Shown: positions 36,025 to 44,723 of the stretch, piece by piece
Layout of the letters: each line of letters starts with the position of its first letter
How positions within the stretch are numbered: position 1 is the first letter of the stretch
DNA from: DASZVB01 sp036272055
GTDB taxonomy: Bacteria; Myxococcota_A; Polyangia; Polyangiales; Polyangiaceae
Assembly (NCBI GenBank): GCA_036272055.1
Contig: DATAZL010000002.1
Location: 25,639 to 89,638 of the forward strand
DNA: 64,000 nucleotides
Direction of reading: 5' to 3'
Program-made: the position numbers and the translations under genes
Notes under the pieces: model-generated
Told to the model about the DNA's origin: nothing
Database searches by the model: none
The model's input: the letters and a program-made list of their open reading frames with translations, nothing else

Positions 36025-37561
36025 GCGATAGCTGCGGACCGGGCAATCGGGCCGTGAAGCCGCGGCGGACCAGCACCCAGAGCCAGTAGTCGGAGGCGAA
36101 GCGACGCAGGTCTACACGCGTGAACCCGGCGGCGAGCGCCTTGTCGTAGATGGGCAGCTCGAAGGCGTTCCAGTCGTAGGGAATGAAGTGATCGGGCTCC
36201 GTGGAGATGAGCACCAGCACGTCGGGAGCATTCGCGAGGATCGCGTCGGGATCACGCGAGCCCGTCGTCGCGATCTTCGCGTCGTTCAGCCCTATTAGGT
36301 CCAGAGTCCACCATCCGGAGAGATACGGGACGGCGCCCGCGTCGGACGTCGCCAGCCTCGGATTCGTGACGTGCAATGCGGCCAGGTCGCGACCGAGACG
36401 CTCGTGCGCTTCCGCGAGCCCGTCGGCATAGTCGAGCCGTTCGCGGAACGCGGCGGGAGCCTCGACGACGGAGAACGCGGCAGGGACGACGAAGCCGACG
36501 ATCACCGCCGCAGCGCGGGAGAAATAAGGCGAACTGACGTTGCCGTTCCGGACGAAGCCGATGGGCGCGTCACCAAATAGCCTCCCGACGCCGAGCCCGA
36601 ACAGCATGCACATCGTCGGATCGACGGGCGACAGATAGCGACTGTCGTACCCCATGAGGTGCTGCGGCAAGACGAAGAAGAGAACGAGCGACAGCGTCGC
36701 AGCGAGGACCGGACGCAGATGGCGCGGCGGTGCTCTCAGCAGCAACACGAGTGGGATCGCGAAGCGCAGCTCGCTCGCGAGCCACGTCATGACCGGCTCC
36801 GCGCCGGCGAAGGCGCCCGGCGACGCGAGCTTCACGTAGAACGGCAGCGGAAGCGGAAGGCCGTAGTAGTGCAGGCGCCAGAGCTCGTAGGCGACGAGGG
36901 GTAGTGCACAGACGAGCACGACGGTGACGAGCGTACGCAACGCCGCGTCGCGCGGGAGCATCAGGAGCGACCCCAGCGTGACGACTCCGACGGCGAGGCT
37001 CGCCTCCGGGCGCGTCACCGCCGACGCGAGCGCGAGCACGGCGAAGGGCATCGCCCAGCGCGGGCCGTCGCGCACGAGCCGCGCTGCGACGAAGAACGTC
37101 GACGTCAGCAATGTCGTGAAGAGCGCCGTCTCCATGCCGGACACGGCGTGGATCGCCGTGCGCGGCAGCGCGGCATAGCCGGCCATGGCAGCGCCCGCGG
37201 CGAGGACGCGCACGGCGCGCCCCGACGTCTCGATGAAGGCCCAGAACCCGATGAGCGCGCACGTCGCAAAGGTGAACACGACGCCGAGCGCCTTCGCCAC
37301 GACGAGCGCATCCGGCGTCACGAGGTGCGCCAGTGCGAGCAACTCCATCCAGAGGAACGACGTGTAACCCTCTGCGCGCGCGCCCGTCGCGTTGTACACG
37401 GCGCCGACGCCGTTCGCGACGTTCCGGCTGTAGCGGAGGGTGATGTACGAGTCGTCGACCGTGAACCGATGGACGAACGCGACGTCGATCGAAAGCACCA
37501 CCAGCGCAAACAGAGCAGGCGCCCAGAGAGCGAACGCCGGTATTTTCCGTGCTTGGATCAT
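35972..37561 (-). CDS. Multi-pass membrane glycosyltransferase-like protein (AftB-type N-terminus)
   Basis: 529 residues with about nine to ten membrane helices and a soluble C-terminal domain of about 170 residues. The first extracytoplasmic loop contains 'FTVDDSYITLRYSRN' and soon 'EGYTSFLW', a combination seen in AftB-like GT-C arabinofuranosyltransferases and many uncharacterised relatives. The Asp-Asp pair is the expected catalytic/metal feature. Actual donor and acceptor are unknown, and arabinan synthesis should not be assumed in this organism. It is the second such protein in the window and overlaps the convergent hydrolase gene at its 3' end. Confidence 0.78.
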   Translation of the reverse strand: MIQARKIPAFALWAPALFALVVLSIDVAFVHRFTVDDSYITLRYSRNVANGVGAVYNATGARAEGYTSFLWMELLALAHLVTPDALVVAKALGVVFTFATCALIGFWAFIETSGRAVRVLAAGAAMAGYAALPRTAIHAVSGMETALFTTLLTSTFFVAARLVRDGPRWAMPFAVLALASAVTRPEASLAVGVVTLGSLLMLPRDAALRTLVTVVLVCALPLVAYELWRLHYYGLPLPLPFYVKLASPGAFAGAEPVMTWLASELRFAIPLVLLLRAPPRHLRPVLAATLSLVLFFVLPQHLMGYDSRYLSPVDPTMCMLFGLGVGRLFGDAPIGFVRNGNVSSPYFSRAAAVIVGFVVPAAFSVVEAPAAFRERLDYADGLAEAHERLGRDLAALHVTNPRLATSDAGAVPYLSGWWTLDLIGLNDAKIATTGSRDPDAILANAPDVLVLISTEPDHFIPYDWNAFELPIYDKALAAGFTRVDLRRFASDYWLWVLVRRGFTARLPGPQLSLTEATGPGTGSAASRSE

Positions 37562-37664
37562 CGCGTCGCGAGCGCTCCGGACCCGCTCCCGGGACGGCGC
37601 AGAGCCCCACGTTTCGCCCTAAACGCGACGCTTCGCAAGCACGATGATCACCGGGAACCCGCCG

Positions 37665-38135
37665 CTACGCGTCGAACGCGCCGTTCTTCCACGCCTTCAC
37701 TGCGGCGCCGAGGAACGCGGCGAATTTTCTGCGCGGAACGTCGGCCGGAGGATCGCCGAAGTAAACGGCGACGCTCTTCAGTTTCTGCCCCTCGAAAACG
37801 TGATGCTCGACGTTGCGATACGGCGGCCCGGATTTCGGGATCAGATCGTAGACGATGAAGGCCTCACCACCGTCGGTCATCACCTTGAGATCGAACGCCT
37901 TGATCTTGTCGTGGTTCGGCCAGCAGCGTTCGAAAAACGCGGCGCGGTCGATGTGATCGTCGTAGGGACTCGTGAACGTGAAGTCATCGGCGAGGGATGC
38001 CTCGAAGGCGCTCCGATCGCCGGCCTGGAACGCCGCGAAGTACCGGCGAACGAGCCGCGCGGTGGCCTCGCTGGTGGTCGGTGCCGAACCGCTGTTCTCT
38101 TGTTGTTTGACCCTGTGTAGCTGTGCCTGTGCCAT
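37665..38135 (-). CDS. SnoaL/NTF2-like fold protein
   Basis: 156 residues. After about 25 variable residues the sequence follows the SnoaL-like alpha+beta cone: 'LVRRYFAAFQAGDRSAFEASLADDFTF', then 'DRAAFFERCWPNHDKI' and a beta sheet ending 'LKSVAVYFGD'. The family includes ketosteroid-isomerase-like enzymes and non-catalytic binding proteins, and no catalytic residue can be assigned. The neighbouring AlkB-like gene reads the same way, 42 bases upstream of this start, so they may share a transcript. Confidence 0.82.
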   Translation of the reverse strand: MAQAQLHRVKQQENSGSAPTTSEATARLVRRYFAAFQAGDRSAFEASLADDFTFTSPYDDHIDRAAFFERCWPNHDKIKAFDLKVMTDGGEAFIVYDLIPKSGPPYRNVEHHVFEGQKLKSVAVYFGDPPADVPRRKFAAFLGAAVKAWKNGAFDA

Positions 38136-38177
38136 GAGAAGACTGGCTGCATCACGCGTGCCGCGGAACGTGCGTCC

Positions 38178-38801
38178 TCAATATTCGGACAGCGGGTCGG
38201 TCTCCGTCTCCCATAGTGGTCGGAACATCAACGCGATTCTCGGACCGGCGTGGGCCGTCTTCGGGACCGAATGCTGCCAGGTGCGCTGGCAGGTGCCTCC
38301 CATGACGAACAGATCGCCCCACCCCAGGGTGAGACCGGTCGATTCGCCCCCGCCGTACGGCCGCAGCAGGAGCTTGCGCGGCTCGCCGAGGGAGACGGTC
38401 GCGACGTGGGTCGACGGCATCTTCCGCGCGATACGATCACCGTGCCACGCGACGCTGTCGCGGCCGTCGCGATAGAGCGCCATGCTGACGCGCGGAAACG
38501 GCTCCCCGTAGCGCGCCGCGAGCAGCTCCTGGATGCGCTCGATGAGCGGATGACCCGGTCCGTCGGCGGGGACCGACGCGAGGACGCGCGGCACCTCGAC
38601 CGTGCGGTCGTACATCTGCTCGCGCACGGTGCGCCACGTGGTCGTGCGGACGAGCCAGTCGAAGAGCGTCTCGTGACCGCGAACGAAACCGCCGAGGTAG
38701 TCGTACCAGGCACCCTCAGCGAGCGGACGACGGATCATCCCGTCGAAGCCCGCGCATGACGGCTCCTCACGGCCGAGCAAGCTCGCTTGAACGAATGCCA
38801 C
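38178..38801 (-). CDS. AlkB-like 2-oxoglutarate/Fe(II) dioxygenase
   Basis: 207 residues from a GTG at 38801. An ATG at 38738 would give 186 and cannot be excluded because neither has a convincing ribosome site. The jelly-roll ligands are H-x-D in 'VAWHGDRI' and a distal His in 'RTWQHSVPK', with the 2-oxoglutarate-binding Arg region 'GPRIALMFR'. The 'MALYRDGRDSVAWHGD' context is characteristic of AlkB, which removes alkyl groups from nucleic-acid bases by oxidation. Repair of DNA or RNA alkylation is the default inference. It is the last gene of a three-gene minus-strand run with another oxygenase. Confidence 0.88.
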   Translation of the reverse strand: MAFVQASLLGREEPSCAGFDGMIRRPLAEGAWYDYLGGFVRGHETLFDWLVRTTTWRTVREQMYDRTVEVPRVLASVPADGPGHPLIERIQELLAARYGEPFPRVSMALYRDGRDSVAWHGDRIARKMPSTHVATVSLGEPRKLLLRPYGGGESTGLTLGWGDLFVMGGTCQRTWQHSVPKTAHAGPRIALMFRPLWETETDPLSEY

Positions 38802-38856
38802 GTCGCGCCGATCGTACCCTGCCGCGAGCGACGCGCCACGTGGACCACGCCTTCGC

Positions 38857-39795
38857 TCAGCGGGCGTTGCGGAGCAGCGTGCTCGCTTCAGCGTCGAGCC
38901 AGCTCTGCGCCGCAGGAGAAGCGCTCGTCGCGCGCTCGCCGTCGTACGGCTCGCACGTCTCGAGCCGGAAGCGTCGCTCGATGTCGACGTCGTCCTCGGT
39001 GGCGCGCTGCACGACGAGGTCGCCCTCCACCGTGAAGCCGTCGAGGGACATGAGCTGGCGTCCCTCGCGAAACGGCAGCGTCGACGCGGCAACGACGTAG
39101 TCGCCGCTCGCCGACCGCGTCGCGTAGGACGCCTCGAACCGGAAGACGTCGTCCCAGCGCTCGCGCTCTCCATCGGCCGCCCGGACGCAGTCGACGAGGC
39201 GCGGGAACGGCGGCAGTGCCGTCGGTCGGCCGCGAACCAAGCCGGCGTGATCGCCCGCCACGACGAGACCGCCTCCGGCGTGGAGAACCGCTCCGGTCCG
39301 CGCGTCGTTCTCCGTCAAGAGGACGAGCCCGACGAGCACGCCGGGGCTCGAGCGCTGCGCGCGCCAGTCCTCGACGTAGGCGCCGCTCGGCGCGAACTCG
39401 GTGAGGCAATCGCCGACGCGCCGGAGCTCCCCCGGCTCGGGCCATCCGTCGTGCACCTGTGCGCGCACCCAGCCGCCCCAGTTCATCGAGCCCGACGTCT
39501 CGGTGGTCCCTGCCTCGAACGTCGATTCCGCGAGGCCGCCCTCTGCCTCGGCGAGTCGGACCACGTCGTCCAGCGACAACCGGCGGAGCTCGCCGAGATC
39601 GTGTGGACGCGGTCTGCCGGGCGCGATGCGAAGGTCGAACGTGAGCCCTCGCGTTTGCAACCAGACCACCAGGGTGGTCGTATCCGTCGCGCCATCGAAG
39701 AACGTGATCGCACGCCGGAAGAAGCAACCGCGGGTCCAGCGCGGCGCCGCGCCCGCTTCCGGCAGGACGAGATGCGGTAGCTCGAAGAGATTCAC
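38857..39795 (-). CDS. Conserved hypothetical protein, coupled to an IPNS-like oxygenase
   Basis: 312 residues from GTG 39795, which overlaps the stop of the preceding oxygenase gene (GTGA). The N-terminal half is Trp/Arg/Asp-rich ('LVVWLQTRGLTFDLRIAPGRP' is the most distinctive segment), and the C-terminal half has a series of beta strands ('GLVLLTENDARTGAVLHAGGGLVVAGD'), overall like a lipocalin-type barrel. No signal peptide, membrane segment or catalytic motif is visible. I do not recognise a named family. Position between two Fe(II)/2-oxoglutarate enzymes suggests a shared pathway. Confidence 0.75.
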   Translation of the reverse strand: MNLFELPHLVLPEAGAAPRWTRGCFFRRAITFFDGATDTTTLVVWLQTRGLTFDLRIAPGRPRPHDLGELRRLSLDDVVRLAEAEGGLAESTFEAGTTETSGSMNWGGWVRAQVHDGWPEPGELRRVGDCLTEFAPSGAYVEDWRAQRSSPGVLVGLVLLTENDARTGAVLHAGGGLVVAGDHAGLVRGRPTALPPFPRLVDCVRAADGERERWDDVFRFEASYATRSASGDYVVAASTLPFREGRQLMSLDGFTVEGDLVVQRATEDDVDIERRFRLETCEPYDGERATSASPAAQSWLDAEASTLLRNAR

Positions 39796-40874
39796 TTCGC
39801 GACGTCCTCGCGCCGCGCGAACGAGCCCAGGGGCCGCGCGTTCTTCGGCAGCTCCAGCTCGCCCCGCGCGATTCGTTCCTTCAGATACGTGAAGCTCTGG
39901 GCGGTCTGGGCGAACAGGTGCTCGCCGGCGACGAGGCTCTCGTATGCGGCAGGACGCTCCGGCGTCACGAAGTCGGCGAGCGGCCCTACCACCGTGTGAT
40001 AGTCGCAGCAGAAGAAGAGCGGGAACGAGTAGCGATCGAGCGCGACCCGGCGAACGCGGTGTGACGTCGCGACGAGCTCGCCGTTGGTGAGTATCTCCAG
40101 CATGTCGCCGATGTTGACGACGAACGCGCCGGGCAGCGGCGGCGCGTCGATCCAGTCCCCCGCGCCGTTCACGACCTCGAGCCCCGGAGACGTCGCGAGT
40201 AGAATGGTGAAGAGCTCGTAGTCGGTGTGCGCCGCGATCCCGCCGCTCCCGTCCGCGCCGCTCGGCGGGTAGTGAACCAGCCTGAGCTGACTCGGCGGCT
40301 TCTGGACGATCGAGTCGAAGAAATTCTCTTCGAGCTCGAGGCCGAGCGCGAAGCCGCGGAGCAGCGTGCGCCCGAGCGCGAACACGTCGCGGTAGTAAGC
40401 GCTCACGACGTCCCGGAACCCTTCGACGTCGGGCCACACGTTCTTGCCGAGCATCGGCGTGTTCGCGCGCACGTCGGGATCCGAGTCGGGGAGCTCGAAC
40501 GACAGATCGAACGCCTCCTTCCGGTCCCGCGAGCCGCCGTAGAACACCTCCTCGCCCTCCGGCACGTAGCCGCGGTGCGAAAGGCTCGACCGGCCGATGT
40601 ATTGTTCGAGCTTCTTCTCGTGGGGCTCGGCAAAATAACGCTTCGCGGTCGCGACGAGCTCCTCCGACACACTGGCCGCGACACCGTGCTCGACCACGTA
40701 GAGAAAGCCCGCGTCGCGTACAGCCTTCACGAGACGACCCGCGGCCTCTTCACGGACACGTCGTTCGGGCGAGCCGAGCCCCGCGACGCTCACGCGCGGC
40801 AACTCACGGAAGGCGGCGTGACGGCTGTGGACGGCGGAGGTCATCGCGCGACGGAAGCGTGCGCGACCGCGCAT
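39792..40874 (-). CDS. Isopenicillin-N-synthase-like 2-oxoglutarate/Fe(II) oxygenase
   Basis: 360 residues from ATG 40874, which has a GAGG ten bases upstream. An in-frame ATG at 40844 is an alternative. The N-terminal DIOX_N region includes 'RLVKAVRDAGFLYVVEHGV' and a YFAEPHEKK segment. The catalytic jelly roll has 'HTDYELFTILL' (H-x-D), 'VVNIGDMLEILTNGE', the distal His in 'ATSHRVRR' and the downstream R-x-S motif. Members oxidise small molecules such as flavonoids, gibberellins or amino acid derivatives. No biosynthetic cluster is evident, so the substrate is unknown. Divergence or distance from rfbA (51 bases downstream on the minus strand) suggests separate control. Confidence 0.88.
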   Translation of the reverse strand: MRGRARFRRAMTSAVHSRHAAFRELPRVSVAGLGSPERRVREEAAGRLVKAVRDAGFLYVVEHGVAASVSEELVATAKRYFAEPHEKKLEQYIGRSSLSHRGYVPEGEEVFYGGSRDRKEAFDLSFELPDSDPDVRANTPMLGKNVWPDVEGFRDVVSAYYRDVFALGRTLLRGFALGLELEENFFDSIVQKPPSQLRLVHYPPSGADGSGGIAAHTDYELFTILLATSPGLEVVNGAGDWIDAPPLPGAFVVNIGDMLEILTNGELVATSHRVRRVALDRYSFPLFFCCDYHTVVGPLADFVTPERPAAYESLVAGEHLFAQTAQSFTYLKERIARGELELPKNARPLGSFARREDVAK

Positions 40875-40925
40875 TGCCGCGGGACCTCACGTCATGGTCG
40901 GGATTGTTTCCGGTCGACGACGCGC

Positions 40926-41813
40926 TCAGGGCGCGTTCGCGAGGTCGACCAGGTACTGGCCGTAGGCCGTCTTGAGCAGAGGCTCCGCGAGGGTGACGAG
41001 GTCGTTCTTCTTTATCCAGCCGAGGCGAAACGCGATCTCTTCCGGGCACGCTATCTGGAGGCCTTGCCGCGCCTGGATCGTCTGCACGAAGTTCGCCGCC
41101 TGGAGGAGCGCGTCCGGCGTACCGGTGTCGAGCCATGCGGTGCCGCGCCCGAGCTTCTCGATGCGGAGGGTGCCTCGCTCGAGATAAACCCGGTTCAGAT
41201 CCGTGATCTCGAGCTCCCCACGGGGTGACGGGCGAAGGCTCTTCGCGAGGCTCACGACCTCCGCGTCGTAGAAGTACACGCCGGTGACGGCGTAGTTCGA
41301 CTTGGGCTTCGCCGGCTTTTCTTCGATGCTGACGGCCTTCCCGGTAGCGTCGAACTCGACGACCCCGAAGTCGTGCGGGTTCTTCACCCAGTATCCGAAC
41401 GCGGTGGCGCCGCTGTCGCGCTGAGCGGCGGCCATGAGCAGGCCCGGCAACCCGTGCCCGTAGAAAATGTTGTCGCCGAGGACGAGCGACGCGGCCTGAC
41501 CGGCGAGAAAGCTCTCCCCGATGATGAAGGCCTGCGCGAGCCCGTCGGGGCTCGGCTGTACGGCGTACGAGATGTTCATCCCCCACCGTTTGCCGTCGCC
41601 GAGGAGCAGCTCGAACTGTGCGCGGTCCTGCGGCGTCGTGATGAGCAGCACGTCCCGGATACCCGCGAGCATCAGGGTGGTCAGCGGGTAGTAGACCATG
41701 GGCTTGTCGTAGATCGGCATGAGCTGCTTGCTCACCGCCCGCGTCAGCGGATGCAGCCGCGTCCCCGTACCGCCCGCCAGGATGATGCCCTTTTCGATCA
41801 TTTGTCCCGGCAT
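40926..41813 (-). CDS. rfbA: Glucose-1-phosphate thymidylyltransferase
   Basis: 295 residues, the family's usual length. It joins dTTP and glucose-1-phosphate to make dTDP-glucose, the first step towards dTDP-rhamnose and other deoxysugars. Diagnostic motifs are 'GIILAGGTGTRLHPLTRAVSKQ' (split across the nucleotide-binding loop), 'PIYDKPMVYYPL', 'LVLGDNIFYGHGL' and 'TGTPDALLQAANFV'. Starts at 41813 or at the ATG four codons later (MIEKG). rfbB, rfbC and rfbD are not present in the window. Confidence 0.96.
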   Translation of the reverse strand: MPGQMIEKGIILAGGTGTRLHPLTRAVSKQLMPIYDKPMVYYPLTTLMLAGIRDVLLITTPQDRAQFELLLGDGKRWGMNISYAVQPSPDGLAQAFIIGESFLAGQAASLVLGDNIFYGHGLPGLLMAAAQRDSGATAFGYWVKNPHDFGVVEFDATGKAVSIEEKPAKPKSNYAVTGVYFYDAEVVSLAKSLRPSPRGELEITDLNRVYLERGTLRIEKLGRGTAWLDTGTPDALLQAANFVQTIQARQGLQIACPEEIAFRLGWIKKNDLVTLAEPLLKTAYGQYLVDLANAP

Positions 41814-41863
41814 TTACCAGGTTTGGGGGCCAGGATGGTACAGACCCGACAAGGAGGTAACAG

Positions 41864-42328
41864 ATGAGCCGACCGCCTCTACCGCCGTTCACCGCAGAGA
41901 CCGCCGCGCAGAAGGCGCGGCTCGCCGAGGACGCATGGAATAGCCGTGATCCCGCACGTGTGGCGCTCGCGTACACCGAGGGCAGCCGGTGGCGAAATCG
42001 CGGCGAATTTTTGCAGGGACGCGCCGCGATCGAGGCGTTCCTGACGCGTAAATGGCAGCGCGAGCTCGACTACCGGCTCGTCAAGGAGGTGTGGGCCTTC
42101 CGTGAGAACCGCATCGCGGTGCGATTCGCCTACGAGTGGCACGACGACAGCGGCCACTGGTTCCGGAGCTACGGCAACGAGAACTGGGAGTTCGACGCGG
42201 AAGGTCTCATGGCGGTGCGCATCGCGAGCATCAACGACGCCGTCATCACCGAGAGCGACCGCAAGTACCACTGGCCCCTCGGACGCCGCCCCGACGACCA
42301 CCCGTCGCTGAGCGAGCTCGGCCTGTAA
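41864..42328 (+). CDS. DUF1348 NTF2-like protein
   Basis: 154 residues, matching DUF1348, a nuclear-transport-factor-2-like family of unknown function. Distinctive segments are 'EDAWNSRDPARVALAYTEGSRWRNR', 'FLTRKWQRELDYRLVKE' and 'SYGNENWEFDAEGLM'. The start is fixed by a near-perfect Shine-Dalgarno AAGGAGGT at 41851-41858, by far the strongest in the window, which suggests high translation. Divergent from rfbA and convergent with the broken GNAT gene. Confidence 0.9.
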   Translation: MSRPPLPPFTAETAAQKARLAEDAWNSRDPARVALAYTEGSRWRNRGEFLQGRAAIEAFLTRKWQRELDYRLVKEVWAFRENRIAVRFAYEWHDDSGHWFRSYGNENWEFDAEGLMAVRIASINDAVITESDRKYHWPLGRRPDDHPSLSELGL

Positions 42329-42337
42329 CGTCGCTCG

Positions 42338-42926
42338 TCATTTGAGAAGCACGAGGCCGTACTCGCCGACGCGGCGAAACCCGACGCCCTCGTAGCAGCG
42401 GATCGCGCTCGGGTTCTCGGCGAAGAGCACCGCACGCGAGGCGCCCCTGTCGCGAGCGACGAGGAGTGCGCCGACCACCGCGGCGCGAGCGAACCCGCGA
42501 TTGCGAAGCTCGGGCGGCGTGTAGATCCCTCCGAGCTGCACGCTGTCGGGCGGCGACGTGTTGAAGGAGGACAGCGACACGACCCGCGCGCCGTCCAGCG
42601 CCACCCAGGCATCGCCGCGGGCGATCTGCGCGTCGAGGAAGCGCGGCGTTCTCGCGGGTCTCGTCGGTGGGCTCCGAGCCGAGCGCCTCGGTGTTGTACG
42701 CGGCGCGCCACTCGACGAGGAGCGCCCGCTCCGCGACGACACCGACGATCTCTTCGCCGTCGAAAGCCGCGACGTAGACGGCCTGCTCCCATTCACCGCG
42801 GTACTCGAGGCCGCCGCGCAGCGCATTCGCGCGCAGGAACATCGAGCTGTCTCGCCGCGGTAGAAGACAGCGCTCGAGGGCGTCCGCGTCGGCCGCCGTG
42901 AAGGTCCGCACCTGTCGCTCGCTCAT
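42338..42926 (-). pseudogene. GNAT acetyltransferase gene broken by a frameshift and internal deletion
   Basis: From ATG 42926 (GAGG just upstream) the frame reads 'MFLRANALRGGLEYRG' and continues to 'AAYNTEALGSEPTDETRENAA', then loses similarity near 42640-42648. The expected continuation 'FLDAQIARGDAWVALDGAR' and the GNAT core 'LGGIYTPPELRNRGFARAAVVGALL' and 'NPSAIRCYEGVGFRRVG' occur in another frame down to 42338. Restoring two bases in a CGCGCG run joins the frames. The N-terminal piece also lacks roughly 90 residues expected between 'GVVA' and 'EWRAAYN' in relatives I recall, so the gene is probably inactive. Confidence 0.75.
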
Positions 42927-42993
42927 CGCCACCTCGGGAGCCATTGTAGCGCGACACTGACGTCGTCGTGGAACAAGCTCTAAGCTGGGCCGC

Positions 42994-43734
42994 ATGAATC
43001 AGCGGCTCTGCCTCGTCATCTCGATTCACGTGCGGGACGGCAAGCGGGCGGAGTTCGAGGACTTCGAGCGGCGGGTGCAGTCGATCCTGGCGAATCATGG
43101 CGGTCGCCTCGAGCAACGGTTGCTCGGCGCGGGTGGCGATGAACCGGACGAGATCCACGTCGTCTCCTTCCCCGACGAGGCGGCGCTCTCGGCGTATCGA
43201 ACGGACCCCGGATACACGGCTCTGGCGGGCGCTCGCAGCGACGCCATCCGCGAGACGTCCATGCTCGTCACGACGGTTGCGCCGCCGTTCTCCGCGGCGC
43301 CGCTCGACGAGACGCTCCGCATCGTCGGCGTGGATCACGTCTTTCTGTCGGTGACCGATCTGCCGCGCTCGGAGAAGTTCTACGACGGCGTCATGACCGC
43401 GCTCGGATTTCGCAAGGTCGAGAACGAGCTCGCGGGCGACCGGCACGCGCACTACCTGAACCCGTCCCTGCAGCTGACGATCCGTCCGGCGCGGTCGGAT
43501 GAGCGCGCCGATCCTCATCGCGCCGGACTGCATCACCTCTGCCTGCAAGCGTCGGACGAACGAGGCGTCGACGAGGCGCATGCGCGGCTGACGGCGCTCG
43601 GCGTGAGCGCCACGCCGCCCCGCATCTACCCCGAGTACAACTCCGACTACTACGCGACCTTCTTCGAGGATCCGGACGGCATCCGGTTCGAGATCGTGGC
43701 CTGGACGCGCCTTAGACAGTCGAGTCGCACTTGA
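42994..43734 (+). CDS. Fusion of a small monooxygenase-like (DUF1330/ABM) domain and a VOC domain
   Basis: 246 residues. Residues 1-95 resemble the ferredoxin-like fold of DUF1330/antibiotic-monooxygenase proteins ('LVISIHVRDGKRAEFEDFERRV'). Residues 108-240 are a vicinal-oxygen-chelate (glyoxalase/dioxygenase) module with metal ligands in 'VDHVFLSV', 'AGLHHLCLQ' and the Glu of 'RFEIVAW'. Function is unknown; VOC proteins include glyoxalases, fosfomycin-resistance enzymes and extradiol dioxygenases. Divergent from the GNAT pseudogene, and its stop overlaps the -35 box of the next promoter. Confidence 0.83.
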   Translation: MNQRLCLVISIHVRDGKRAEFEDFERRVQSILANHGGRLEQRLLGAGGDEPDEIHVVSFPDEAALSAYRTDPGYTALAGARSDAIRETSMLVTTVAPPFSAAPLDETLRIVGVDHVFLSVTDLPRSEKFYDGVMTALGFRKVENELAGDRHAHYLNPSLQLTIRPARSDERADPHRAGLHHLCLQASDERGVDEAHARLTALGVSATPPRIYPEYNSDYYATFFEDPDGIRFEIVAWTRLRQSSRT

Positions 43735-43758
43735 CAATTTGAACCAACTCCGTAAACA
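43731..43758 (+). promoter_or_regulatory. Sigma-70-type promoter for the SDR-TetR pair
   Basis: TTGACA (43731-43736) and TAAACA (43753-43758) are 16 bases apart. The ATG at 43794 follows a GAGGAG. GACAGT upstream and ACTGTC downstream flank the promoter as widely spaced inverted half-sites, which may be bound by the TetR product; that is speculative. Confidence 0.5.
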
Positions 43759-43793
43759 CTGTCCTGGTCGATGAACGACCGAGGAGTTGCCCA

Positions 43794-44723
43794 ATGAAGA
43801 CGTTCACTCTCGACGATATTCCCGAGCAAACTGGCCGAGTTGCGATCGTGACCGGCGCCAACACCGGCATCGGTTTCGAGACGGCCAAGACCCTGGCCCT
43901 CCGTGGCGCCGACGTCGTGCTCGCTTGCAGAAACGCGGACAAGGGCCGTGACGCCGTCGAGCGCATCCTCGCCGCGAAGCCGACGGGAAGCGCGCGCCTG
44001 GGGCTCCTGGACCTGTCCGACCTCGACTCGGTCGCGTCGTTCGCCTCTACCTTCGCGGCAGAGAACACGCGCCTCGATCTGCTCATCGACAACGCGGGCG
44101 TCATGGTGCCGCCGTTCTCGCGTACGAAGCAGGGGTTCGAGCTCCAGTTCGGAACGAATCACCTCGGCCACTTCGCCCTGACGCTCCCGCTACTCCCGCT
44201 CCTCGACAAGACGCCGGGCTCGAGGGTCGTCGTCGTGTCGAGCACGGCGCAGAATTTCGGTCGCATCGACTTCGACGATCTGAACTGGCAAGAGCGCAAC
44301 TACAAGCCGTGGCCGGCCTACGGGCAGAGCAAGCTCGCCAACATGATGTTCACGCTCGAGCTGTCGCGGAGGCTCGCAGCGGCGGGTTCGAAGATCCTCG
44401 TCACCGCGGCGCACCCAGGATTCACTGCCACCGATCTCCAGCGTACCGCCGGTGCCGTCGCCGCCATCACGCCGCTCGTCGCCATGAAGTCGTTCGACGG
44501 CGCGCTTCCCACCCTCCGCGCAGCGGTGGATCCGTCGGCGAAATCGGGGAGCTACTGGGGGCCGAACGGGCTCTTCGAGCTGTGGGGACGTCCGGGGCCT
44601 GCTCGTGTTTCGAAGCGCGCGCTCGTCGAGGCCGACGCCGCGAAGCTCTTCGACGTCAGCGAACGATTGACGGGCGTCACGCTCGCGAAGAGCCTCGGCG
44701 CGACGTTACGCGCGGCGAGCTGA
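43794..44723 (+). CDS. Retinol-dehydrogenase-like SDR oxidoreductase
   Basis: 309 residues. The cofactor loop is TGANTGIG with 'CRNADKG' nearby, indicating NADP(H) preference by analogy. 'IDNAGVM' and 'QFGTNHLGHFALT' follow, with catalytic Tyr/Lys in 'YGQSKLANMMF' and Ser in 'VSSTAQNFG'. The C-terminal substrate region ('HPGFTATDL', 'YWGPNGLFELWGRP') matches the WW-domain-oxidoreductase/retinol-dehydrogenase-like SDRs. The TetR gene starts directly after the stop codon, so the regulator probably controls this gene. Confidence 0.9.
   Translation: MKTFTLDDIPEQTGRVAIVTGANTGIGFETAKTLALRGADVVLACRNADKGRDAVERILAAKPTGSARLGLLDLSDLDSVASFASTFAAENTRLDLLIDNAGVMVPPFSRTKQGFELQFGTNHLGHFALTLPLLPLLDKTPGSRVVVVSSTAQNFGRIDFDDLNWQERNYKPWPAYGQSKLANMMFTLELSRRLAAAGSKILVTAAHPGFTATDLQRTAGAVAAITPLVAMKSFDGALPTLRAAVDPSAKSGSYWGPNGLFELWGRPGPARVSKRALVEADAAKLFDVSERLTGVTLAKSLGATLRAAS

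Noticed and set aside
42338..42926. Programmed frameshift in the GNAT gene
   Set aside because: No slippery heptamer or stimulatory structure was seen, and the missing internal part argues for decay.
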